From positions 124,001-188,000 of the forward strand of contig JACCET010000003.1 of the NCBI GenBank assembly GCA_013416405.1: a stretch of DNA of 64,000 nucleotides, in the 5' to 3' direction. The DNA is from Alcaligenaceae bacterium. Lineage in GTDB: Bacteria > Pseudomonadota > Gammaproteobacteria > Burkholderiales > Burkholderiaceae_B. The number at the start of each line of letters is the position of its first letter. Position 1 is the first letter of the stretch. This document shows, piece by piece, positions 56,831 through 64,000 of the stretch. The notes beneath the pieces are model-generated. The model did no database searches and was not told where the DNA came from. It worked only from the letters and a program-made list of their open reading frames with translations. A program made the position numbers and the translations under genes.

Positions 56831-57721
56831 ATGCCATTGAAAGACTGGCTGGCGGCTTTGATCATTGTGTGCGCCTGGGGCGTGAATTTCGTGGTGATCA
56901 AGCTTGGGCTGGGCGAAATACCCCCACTGTTGCTGGGTGCCCTGCGATTTACCTTTGTGGTATTTCCCGCGATTCTGTTTGTAAAACGCCCTCAGTTGCC
57001 CTGGCGCATGATAGTCCTGTACGGGCTGACCATCAGTCTGGGACAGTTCATCTTTCTGTTCACGGCCATGTCGGTGGGCATGCCGGCGGGCCTGGCTTCG
57101 CTGGTGCTGCAGTCGCAAGCTTTCTTCACCGTGCTGATCGCAGCCCTGTTGCTGGGCGAGCGTGTACATGCGCACAATGTTCTGGGCCTGGCTGTGGCAG
57201 TGATAGGCCTGATCCTGATTCAACAAGGCGCTGCAGTCGGTACGCTGACGCTGCTGGGTTTTTTGCTGACCCTGGTGGCGGCATTCAGCTGGGCCAGTGG
57301 CAATATCGTGGCCAAGTGCGCAGGCAAGGTCGATATGCTGGGCCTGGTGATCTGGGGCGCCCTGATTCCTCCTTTGCCTTTTCTGGCCTTGTCCTGGATA
57401 TTCGAAGGGCCGCAGCGCATTTACGACAGCCTGAGCAATATCACTTACGTGGGCGTGGGCGCGGTGGCCTATCTGGCCCTGGTGGCCACGGTGGTGGGTT
57501 ATGTGCTGTGGGGGCGGCTGCTGACCCGGCATCCGGCCAGCAAGGTGGCACCGTTGAGCTTGCTGGTGCCCGTCATAGGCCTGGTTTCGGCAGCCGTGTT
57601 GCTTGATGAACAGCTGCAGCTCGTGCAATGGGCGGGCGGTGCCATTGTCATGCTGGGCCTGATCGTGAATGTGTTCGGGCCCAGGTTGTGGTCGCAATTG
57701 CGATTCAGGCTGCGTACGTGA
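56831..57721 (+). CDS. EamA-family DMT transporter
   Basis: A 296-residue membrane protein with ten predicted helices in two EamA repeats (LAALIIVCAWGVNFVVIKLGL; LLGFLLTLVAAFSWASGNIVAK). It probably exports an amino-acid-related metabolite. ATG 56831 is used; an upstream TTG at 56825 lacks family support. It precedes argD by about 100 bases and the link to it is weak. Confidence 0.88.
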   Translation: MPLKDWLAALIIVCAWGVNFVVIKLGLGEIPPLLLGALRFTFVVFPAILFVKRPQLPWRMIVLYGLTISLGQFIFLFTAMSVGMPAGLASLVLQSQAFFTVLIAALLLGERVHAHNVLGLAVAVIGLILIQQGAAVGTLTLLGFLLTLVAAFSWASGNIVAKCAGKVDMLGLVIWGALIPPLPFLALSWIFEGPQRIYDSLSNITYVGVGAVAYLALVATVVGYVLWGRLLTRHPASKVAPLSLLVPVIGLVSAAVLLDEQLQLVQWAGGAIVMLGLIVNVFGPRLWSQLRFRLRT

Positions 57722-57822
57722 AGCAATGCCGGGCATGGCGCCGAAAGCGTGCTGTACTGCGGTAAAATTTGCCTTGCAGGTGTTGCTGCCATCACTTTCT
57801 TTTTTGAATACAGGAAGCCAAA

Positions 57823-59013
57823 ATGAAATTTGATCAGTCGGGTGTCGACGCGTTGATGGAAATTACCAGCCGTCCCGAGCTCGTTTTCGTGCGCGGACAC
57901 GGCTCCTGGCTGGAAGATCACAATGGCAAGCGCTACCTGGATATCGTGCAGGGCTGGGCTGTCAATTCGCTGGGTCATTGCCCGCCTGAAGTGATCAAGG
58001 CCATGAATACGCAGGCGAACCTGCTGATCAATCCGTCTCCGGCTTTCTACAATCAACCGTCCATGGATCTGGCCAAGCGACTGACCGGTGCGTCGTGCTT
58101 CGATCGCGTGTTCTTTACCAACAGCGGTGCCGAAGCCAACGAAGGCGCCATCAAGCTGGCACGCAAATGGGGTCAGCTCAAGCGTAATGGCGCCTACAAG
58201 ATCATCACTTTCGACCACAGCTTTCACGGCCGCACGCTGGCGACCATGTCGGCATCGGGCAAGCCTGGCTGGGACACAATATTTGCGCCTCAGGTCGACG
58301 GTTTTCCCAAGGCCCGCCTGAACGATCTGGACTCGGTGCGCGCCCTGATCGATGATCAGACCGTGGCCATCATGCTTGAGCCGGTTCAGGGCGAGGCGGG
58401 TGTTATTCCGGCCAGCGTCGAGTACATGCAGGCGCTGCGCAAGCTGGCCGATGAACACGGCTTGTTGCTTATTGTCGATGAAGTGCAAACAGGCATGGGC
58501 CGCACCGGTACCTTGTTTGCCTACGAGCATTCAGGCGTTACGCCCGACATCATGACGCTGGCCAAGGGGATAGGCGCCGGGGTGCCGCTGGGCGCGCTGT
58601 GTGCACGCCAGGATGTTTGCGTTTTTGTGCACGGCGACCAGGGTGGTACCTATAACGGCAACCCGCTGATGGCGGCTGCGGGCATTGCGGTCTTCGATGC
58701 CATCACCGCCCCTGGTTTCCTGGACACGGTCAATGACCGTGCGCAGCAACTGTCTAAGGGCTTGCTGGCGCTGTCGGCCAAATGGGGCATGAAGGGCGAG
58801 CGCGGCGTTGGCCTGCTGCGTGCCCTGATGCTGGATCGCGACGACGGCGTCGATATCGTGAACATGGCGCGCGACCGCGCACCCGAAGGCCTGTTGCTGA
58901 ATGCACCGCGTCCATCGCTGCTGCGTTTCATGCCCGCCCTGAATATCACTGCCCAGGAAATCGACCAGATGCTGAGCATGCTGGACGAGATCGTGGGCAA
59001 GGTGCGCGGTTGA
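57823..59013 (+). CDS. argD: Acetylornithine aminotransferase
   Basis: A 396-residue class III PLP aminotransferase of arginine biosynthesis. It has FFTNSGAEANEGAIKLARK, LLIVDEVQTGMGRTGTLFAYE and DIMTLAKGIGAG with the PLP lysine. AGGAAG precedes the ATG. The short family length and lack of omega-amino features favour ArgD over 4-aminobutyrate transaminase, though a related role is possible. Confidence 0.9.
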   Translation: MKFDQSGVDALMEITSRPELVFVRGHGSWLEDHNGKRYLDIVQGWAVNSLGHCPPEVIKAMNTQANLLINPSPAFYNQPSMDLAKRLTGASCFDRVFFTNSGAEANEGAIKLARKWGQLKRNGAYKIITFDHSFHGRTLATMSASGKPGWDTIFAPQVDGFPKARLNDLDSVRALIDDQTVAIMLEPVQGEAGVIPASVEYMQALRKLADEHGLLLIVDEVQTGMGRTGTLFAYEHSGVTPDIMTLAKGIGAGVPLGALCARQDVCVFVHGDQGGTYNGNPLMAAAGIAVFDAITAPGFLDTVNDRAQQLSKGLLALSAKWGMKGERGVGLLRALMLDRDDGVDIVNMARDRAPEGLLLNAPRPSLLRFMPALNITAQEIDQMLSMLDEIVGKVRG

Positions 59014-59037
59014 TAATCAGTTGAGTGGCGTCCAATA

Positions 59038-59073
59038 ACAATGCCCGAAACCAGGAATGGTTTCGGGCATTGT
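59038..59073. repeat. 15-bp perfect hairpin between argD and glcB
   Basis: ACAATGCCCGAAACC (59038-59052) is the exact reverse complement of GGTTTCGGGCATTGT (59059-59073) with loop AGGAAT. There is no long T-run. It lies between converging genes, so probably a two-way transcript end. Confidence 0.65.
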
Positions 59074-59095
59074 CGTTCAAGCGTCTGCCTAAGGC

Positions 59096-61255
59096 TTACT
59101 TCGCCTTGACGGCCTGGCGCCACTGGTGCAGCAAGGGCTCGGTATAGCCGTTGGGCTGCTCCAGCCCCTTGAAGACCAGGTCGCAGGCCGCCTTATAGGC
59201 CAGCGACGTATCAAAATGACCGGCCATGGGCTGGTACAAGGGGTCGCCGGCGTTCTGGCCGTCAACCACGGCGGCCATGCGTTCCATGGTTTCCTGCACC
59301 TGCTCTTTGCTGACCACCCCGTGGCGCAGCCAGTTGGCCATGTGCTGGCTGGAGATACGCAAGGTGGCGCGATCTTCCATCAGGCCCACGTTGTGGATGT
59401 CGGGAACTTTGGAGCAGCCTATGCCCTGGTCCACCCAGCGCACGACATAGCCCAATATGCCCTGGGCGTTGTTGTCGAGCTCTTCCTGGATTTCCTGGGC
59501 CGACCAGTTGGTGTCGGTTGCCACCGGGATGGTCAGCAGTTTGTCGAGCAGGGGCTCGGACTTGCCTTCCATGCCTTGCTGTACCTGTTGCACATCGATT
59601 TGATGATAATGCAGGGCGTGCAGCGTGGCGGCCGTGGGCGATGGCACCCAGGCCGTATTGCCGCCCGCCTTGAGGTGGCCGATTTTCTGAACCAGCATGT
59701 CGGCCATCAGGTCGGGCATGGCCCACATGCCCTTGCCGATTTGGGCCTGGCCGCGCAAACCGCATTCCAGGCCGGTCTGCACGTTGTTGCGCTCGTAGGC
59801 GTCTATCCATGCGCTGCGCTTCATGTCGCCCTTGCGCACCATGGGGCCGGCTTCCATAGACGTGTGCATTTCGTCGCCAGTGCGGTCCAGAAAGCCGGTG
59901 TTGATGAAGGCAACGCGTTCGCGCGCAGCGGCAATGCAGGCCTTGAGGTTGGCACTGGTGCGCCGCTCTTCGTCCATGATGCCCATCTTGATGGTGTTGG
60001 GGGCCAGGCCCAGCAAGGCTTCCGTGCGCGAAAACAGTTCAGAGGCAAAGGCCACTTCGTCGGGGCCGTGCATCTTGGGCTTGACGATGTAGATGGAGCC
60101 CGTGCGCGAGTTGCCCTGCTTTTGCAGATCGTGCATGGCGATCAGTGAGGTGAACACGGCATCGAGCATGCCTTCCGGAATTTCCCGTTCGCCTTCGTAA
60201 AGGATGGCCGGATTGGTCATCAGGTGGCCGACGTTGCGTATGAACATCAGGGAGCGGCCGTGCAGAGACTGGGGCTGGCCGTTCAGGTCTGTGTACTGAC
60301 GGTCGGGATTGAGCTTGCGGGTGAAAGTCTTGCCCCCTTTGTTCACTTCTTCGGCCAGCTTGCCATTCATCAGGCCCAGCCAGTTGCGGTAGGCAGTGAC
60401 TTTGTCCTGGGCATCAACGGCAGCGATGGAGTCTTCGCAGTCCATGATGGTGGTCAGGGCGGCTTCAAGCAATACATCCTTGATGCCGGCCGCGTCTTGC
60501 TTGCCTATGGGGTCGTTGCCATCGATTTGAATTTCGAAGTGCAGGCCGTTGTGCTTGAAGACCAGGGCTTCGGGTTCGGCAGCGTCACCGCGATAACCCA
60601 ACAAGAGTGCGGCGTCGGCCAGCGTGGTGTCTTGTCCGTTGTTCAGGCTGACCTGCAGCTTGCCCTGACTTACTGCATAGGCCTTGGCGTCGCTATGTGA
60701 ACCAGAAGCCAGGGGGATGCTTGAATCAAGGAAGGCGCGAGCATAGGCGATGACCTTGGCGCCGCGCACCGGGTTGTAGCCGCCTGCGGCGGATGCGCCG
60801 TCTTCGTCGGAGATGGCGTCGGTGCCATAAAGGGCGTCGTACAGACTGCCCCATCGTGCGTTGGCCGCATTAAGCGCATAGCGTGCATTGGTGATGGGCA
60901 CCACCAGCTGCGGGCCGGCTTGCTGCGTGATTTCGGTGTCGACCTTGCTGGTCTTGACGGCGACACTGGCGGGTACGTCTTTCAGATAGCCTATCTGGCG
61001 CAGAAAGGCCTGGTAGGCGCCGGCATCGCTGATGGGGCCGGGATTCTGCCGATACCAGTTATCCAGTTCGGCTTGCAGACGATCGCGCTCGGCCAGCAGC
61101 TGCCGATTCTTTGGTGCCAGATCGTGTACCAGTTGGTCGAAGCCTGACCAGAAGGACTGGGCATCCAGGCCTGTGCCGGGCAAGGCTTCGTTCTGAATGA
61201 AGTCGTACAGCTCAGTGGCAACCTGCAGGCGGTTGCTGGTGGTTCGTGCGCTCAT
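59096..61255 (-). CDS. glcB: Malate synthase G
   Basis: A 719-residue enzyme condensing glyoxylate and acetyl-CoA to malate. The TIM-barrel signature [19 protein letters not shown] and [13 protein letters not shown] are those of malate synthase G. Length is typical. It lies beside purine catabolism genes that release glyoxylate, so it may help use it. It is divergent from a LysR gene. Confidence 0.96.
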   Translation of the reverse strand: MSARTTSNRLQVATELYDFIQNEALPGTGLDAQSFWSGFDQLVHDLAPKNRQLLAERDRLQAELDNWYRQNPGPISDAGAYQAFLRQIGYLKDVPASVAVKTSKVDTEITQQAGPQLVVPITNARYALNAANARWGSLYDALYGTDAISDEDGASAAGGYNPVRGAKVIAYARAFLDSSIPLASGSHSDAKAYAVSQGKLQVSLNNGQDTTLADAALLLGYRGDAAEPEALVFKHNGLHFEIQIDGNDPIGKQDAAGIKDVLLEAALTTIMDCEDSIAAVDAQDKVTAYRNWLGLMNGKLAEEVNKGGKTFTRKLNPDRQYTDLNGQPQSLHGRSLMFIRNVGHLMTNPAILYEGEREIPEGMLDAVFTSLIAMHDLQKQGNSRTGSIYIVKPKMHGPDEVAFASELFSRTEALLGLAPNTIKMGIMDEERRTSANLKACIAAARERVAFINTGFLDRTGDEMHTSMEAGPMVRKGDMKRSAWIDAYERNNVQTGLECGLRGQAQIGKGMWAMPDLMADMLVQKIGHLKAGGNTAWVPSPTAATLHALHYHQIDVQQVQQGMEGKSEPLLDKLLTIPVATDTNWSAQEIQEELDNNAQGILGYVVRWVDQGIGCSKVPDIHNVGLMEDRATLRISSQHMANWLRHGVVSKEQVQETMERMAAVVDGQNAGDPLYQPMAGHFDTSLAYKAACDLVFKGLEQPNGYTEPLLHQWRQAVKAK

Positions 61256-61454
61256 GGTATTCCTTGGATGAGAAGATGGGACGGCGCGTATCGCGCCAGC
61301 ATAGGTATAGGATAGTCAAAAACAGGGCTAAACTGAAGGCTATGATTTATCGCTACTATCGATACTATAAGTATTGACTAGCGGCGGCTGTCTAAGTAGA
61401 TACTTAGCATTGGTCTTTAGTTTTTCACTTTTAGAGCATAAATAAAGGTATGGA

Positions 61455-62381
61455 ATGGGTCGATATTCCGAGATACGCAGTTTCGCCCTGATTGCCGAGA
61501 AAGGCAGCTTTGCCGCAGCGGCCCTGGTCGAGGGCGTGACACCGGTGGTCATGGGTAGGCGCCTGACCTCGCTGGAGCGCAGGCTGGGGGTGCAGTTGAT
61601 GCATCGCTCGACCCGTGGGCTGACCCTGACCGATCTGGGCGAGCAGTTTCTGGAAAGCTGTCAACAACTGCTGCAAGACTTTGACGCCGCCGAGGGCAGC
61701 ATCAGTGCGGGACGCAATGTGGTACGTGGGCATCTGGTCGTGGCCGCCCCTGCGGCATTCGGGCGCAAACATGTGGCGCCGCACGCGGTGGCATTTCGAA
61801 CGCTCTATCCGGAACTGCGCCTGTCCTTTAACTTTACCGACAGCGTCGAAGACTTGGTGCGTGAAGGCTATGACATGGCCCTGCGGATAGGCGAAATCAA
61901 AGATCCCAATTATGTGGCCGTTCACTTGTTCCCCAACCGACGAGTGGTGTGCGGCACGCCCGACTACTTCAATCGGCACGGTATTCCGCGCATTCCTGAA
62001 GATCTGGCCCGGCACAACTGCCTGGCTTTCAACCTCCAGGGGGGGCAGCAGCGCGGCTGGATATTCGTTCGTAACGGCAAGCCCTTCGCCGTGCGAGTCG
62101 AGGGTGATTTGGCCTGCAACGATGGTGAGCTGCTGTATGAATGGGTTAAGCAGGGCCAGGGCATAGGGTGGCGCTCAACCTGGGAAATACAGGCTGAATT
62201 AAAAGGCGGCAGCCTGATGACGGTGCTTGATGACTTTGCCCTGCCCGACTACAACATCCAGGCGGTGTACCCACAGCAGCGCTATCTGCCCGCCAAAGTG
62301 CGCCATCTTATCGATTTCCTGCACGATATCTATAACCGCCCCGGCTATTGGGAGGATAAGTCTTTGGCATCAGGTGCGTGA
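61455..62381 (+). CDS. LysR-family transcriptional regulator
   Basis: A 308-residue LysR regulator with the winged helix (EIRSFALIAEKGSFAAAALVEGVTPVVMGRRLTSLE) and a cofactor-binding domain. The strong ArgP-type core LEDFDAAEG is lacking. It could regulate divergent glcB or the adjoining allA/uraD group; the AT-rich 61256-61454 gap, with AAGTATTGACTAG and AGTAGATACTTAG direct/inverted patches, may hold its sites. Confidence 0.9.
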   Translation: MGRYSEIRSFALIAEKGSFAAAALVEGVTPVVMGRRLTSLERRLGVQLMHRSTRGLTLTDLGEQFLESCQQLLQDFDAAEGSISAGRNVVRGHLVVAAPAAFGRKHVAPHAVAFRTLYPELRLSFNFTDSVEDLVREGYDMALRIGEIKDPNYVAVHLFPNRRVVCGTPDYFNRHGIPRIPEDLARHNCLAFNLQGGQQRGWIFVRNGKPFAVRVEGDLACNDGELLYEWVKQGQGIGWRSTWEIQAELKGGSLMTVLDDFALPDYNIQAVYPQQRYLPAKVRHLIDFLHDIYNRPGYWEDKSLASGA

Positions 62382-62388
62382 GCCGGAG

Positions 62389-62892
62389 TCAGTCTGGCAG
62401 TGCAATGATGCCGGGCGGGTTTACGTCGACGACATCACAGTTCTCGCCCGGGCCGCTGCGGTCCATGACCAGAAAGTCCGATACCGTGTCCAGTGCCAGC
62501 AGCGGATGGTGCCACACGCCCACCCGGTAGTTAACGCCTTGTGTGCCCTGGCACAGAAAGACACGCAGCTGTTCAAGCGCAGGAGGTTCGCCCGCTGGTG
62601 CGACCACCACCAGATAAGGCTGGCCGGACAAGGGCATGAAGGCCTGGCTGCCCAGTGGATGCCGTTCCATCATGCTGACCTGAAATGGCAGCGTGCGTGG
62701 CAGGCCACGGAATACCGAGACGATAGCCTTGCCATCGGTACCTGGGTCGATATCGGCCAGGTCGTGATAACGCTCGGTGTTGCCCTCATTGATGGTGAAG
62801 TGCTGCACCTGGCTGGTGGCTTCAATGACATCGCCGTAAGGTGCGAAAGCTTCACGGGTCAGGGGGGCGACAGGCAGGTATTGTTGGGTCAT
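62389..62892 (-). CDS. allA: Ureidoglycolate lyase
   Basis: A 167-residue enzyme that splits ureidoglycolate into glyoxylate and urea. [16 protein letters not shown] holds conserved histidines of the family. It converges with the LysR gene (8 bases) and follows uraD, both steps of purine-to-glyoxylate breakdown. Confidence 0.9.
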   Translation of the reverse strand: MTQQYLPVAPLTREAFAPYGDVIEATSQVQHFTINEGNTERYHDLADIDPGTDGKAIVSVFRGLPRTLPFQVSMMERHPLGSQAFMPLSGQPYLVVVAPAGEPPALEQLRVFLCQGTQGVNYRVGVWHHPLLALDTVSDFLVMDRSGPGENCDVVDVNPPGIIALPD

Positions 62893-62906
62893 GGCAACCT
62901 TGGATG

Positions 62907-63431
62907 TTAGTTGTAGCGGGCGTCAAGCCGAAGTCGGGCAATTTTGCCTATTTCCCGCAGGCAGGTGGAAAATTCCGCACTGCGTTCATTCAGCAGACGC
63001 GCCTCAAGGGCGTCCATGATCTGATAACGGCTCAGGCCTTTCACCGCGATGATAAATGGAAATCCGAAACGCTGGTGATAGGCGGCATTCAGCTGGCGCA
63101 GCCGTTCAAGCTCGTCGGGACTGCATTGATCCAGCCCTGCCCCTTGCTGTTCCTGTGACGACGCTTCGGTGAGCGTGCCGTGAGCGGCTTCCTTGCCCGC
63201 CAGTTCGGGGTGAGCGCATATCAGCGCGAGTTGTTCGGCCGGTGTGGCCTGCTCGAGCACGACCAGCATGGCTGCATGAAGTGTAGCTACGCTGTCGAAA
63301 GGACGGGCATGCCAAGCCCTTCGGGCTATCCAGGGGGTGTGCTCGAAGATGCCTTCCAGTTGCTCAACAAACGCCTGGCAGGGCAGGGCTGAGAGTTCGG
63401 CGAGAGCTGAAAAGGGCTGCGTGGCGTTCAT
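62907..63431 (-). CDS. uraD: 2-oxo-4-hydroxy-4-carboxy-5-ureidoimidazoline decarboxylase
   Basis: A 174-residue OHCU decarboxylase that completes formation of (S)-allantoin from urate. The catalytic His is in AHPELAGK and the Glu in [14 protein letters not shown] 63431 ([13 protein letters not shown]) is preferred; the longer frame adds 62 unlikely residues. It is 14 bases before allA. Confidence 0.92.
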   Translation of the reverse strand: MNATQPFSALAELSALPCQAFVEQLEGIFEHTPWIARRAWHARPFDSVATLHAAMLVVLEQATPAEQLALICAHPELAGKEAAHGTLTEASSQEQQGAGLDQCSPDELERLRQLNAAYHQRFGFPFIIAVKGLSRYQIMDALEARLLNERSAEFSTCLREIGKIARLRLDARYN

Positions 63432-63603
63432 GCTGGGCGCTACCTGTAGATCTATTGCGTGAATGTCAGCGCCTATAGTGCCCCAAGTCGCTGTTTTCCC
63501 GCAATTGAAATCACCCCCGATAGCGGGCACAATCGAAAATATGTCCGGCAAGAAGGGCCGGCCGCCCCACTGGGGCACATTTTGCAAGGATACCGCTGGC
63601 TCG

Positions 63604-64000
63604 ATGAAGACGCACAATATCCGCTTTTATTATCAGGGCAAGGTCCATGAAGTCGCCGGACAGCCCACGACGCGAACAGTATTGCAGTATTTGCGCGAAG
63701 ACCTGCACTGCACCGGCAGCAAGGAAGGGTGTGCCGAGGGTGATTGCGGTGCCTGTACGGTGGTAACAGCAGAGCTGGGCCAGGCCGGCCAGCCCGTGCT
63801 CAGGGCGGTTAATGCCTGCATACAGTTTTTGCCTGCGTTGGATGGCAAGGCCTTGTTTACCGTTGAAGACCTGCGCCAGCCCGACGGTGCGCTACATCCG
63901 GTACAACAGGCCATGGTGGCGCTGCACGGTTCGCAGTGCGGCTTTTGCACGCCGGGCTTTGTGATGTCGATGTGGGCCTTGTATAACAAGCGGGCTAACG
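63604..64000 (+). CDS. xdhA: Xanthine dehydrogenase small subunit (5' part, runs off the window)
   Basis: The first 132 residues of an XdhA-type FeS/FAD subunit. The plant-ferredoxin [2Fe-2S] site is CAEGDCGACTV and the second cluster begins with GSQCGFCTPGFVMSMWAL. Xanthine dehydrogenase makes urate, feeding uraD and allA on the other strand. The rest lies beyond the right edge. ATG 63604 lacks a clear Shine-Dalgarno. Confidence 0.93.
   Translation, partial: MKTHNIRFYYQGKVHEVAGQPTTRTVLQYLREDLHCTGSKEGCAEGDCGACTVVTAELGQAGQPVLRAVNACIQFLPALDGKALFTVEDLRQPDGALHPVQQAMVALHGSQCGFCTPGFVMSMWALYNKRAN

Noticed and set aside
56804-57736. A minus-strand open frame opposite the EamA gene
   Set aside because: Gln/His-rich shadow with no domain.

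Overview
This window looks like the replication-origin region of a betaproteobacterium in or near the Alcaligenaceae (Bordetella / Pusillimonas type). The evidence is the order tuf - tRNAs - atoE-like gene - parB - parA - rsmG - mnmG on one side and mnmE - yidC - yidD - rnpA - rpmH / dnaA - dnaN - gyrB on the other. Several Bug/TctC periplasmic receptors, a lineage hallmark, support this. The genus cannot be read from the sequence.

Layout. 1-1,115: 5' part of tuf behind tRNA-Thr, tRNA-Gly and tRNA-Tyr, with a near-consensus promoter. 1.2-7.1 kb: leftward atoE-like, parB, parA, rsmG and mnmG, the last four almost without gaps. 7.0-9.9 kb: three parS sites, two separate DnaA-box clusters, cspA and an aminotransferase. 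9.9-14.8 kb: mnmE, a YciI protein, then LysR - Bug receptor - aspartoacylase-like gene. 14.8-21.1 kb: katA with an OxyR-like site, then a five-gene Liv-type ABC transporter. 21.3-29.3 kb: the yidC-yidD-rnpA-rpmH block divergent from dnaA-dnaN-gyrB. 29.3-36 kb: accessory genes (a lipoprotein sulfatase with dockerin-like repeats, a periplasmic-sensor diguanylate cyclase, a CorA-type channel, a shortened DUF1993 gene). 35.6-39.6 kb: tctCBA, then terC behind a yybP-ykoY (manganese) riboswitch. 39.7-43.4 kb: oxidoreductase, two 3-methyladenine DNA glycosylases, an Ohr/OsmC protein and a small HMA protein. 43.5-52.9 kb: a leftward nitrate-assimilation operon nrtA-nrtB-nrtD-nirB-nirD-nasA-cobA. 53.0-54.2 kb: dinB. 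54.4-64 kb: amino-acid ABC transporter pair, MOSC protein, EamA exporter, argD, malate synthase G, LysR, and a purine-breakdown group (allA, uraD, start of xdhA).

Control signals that can be read directly are unusually clear: a sigma-54 promoter with two NtrC-like sites before the nitrate operon; a LexA-like box at dinB; an OxyR-like palindrome before katA; and a riboswitch plus intrinsic terminator before terC, whose promoter spacer holds a 14-bp palindrome. katA and livH appear to start at TTG codons behind strong Shine-Dalgarno sequences.

The least explained structure is a ~103-bp palindromic repeat present twice (7388-7490 and 13734-13835) in opposite orientation. It has ATTCCATTTC / GAAATGGAAT ends and looks like a small dispersed, possibly mobile or RNA-structured, element.
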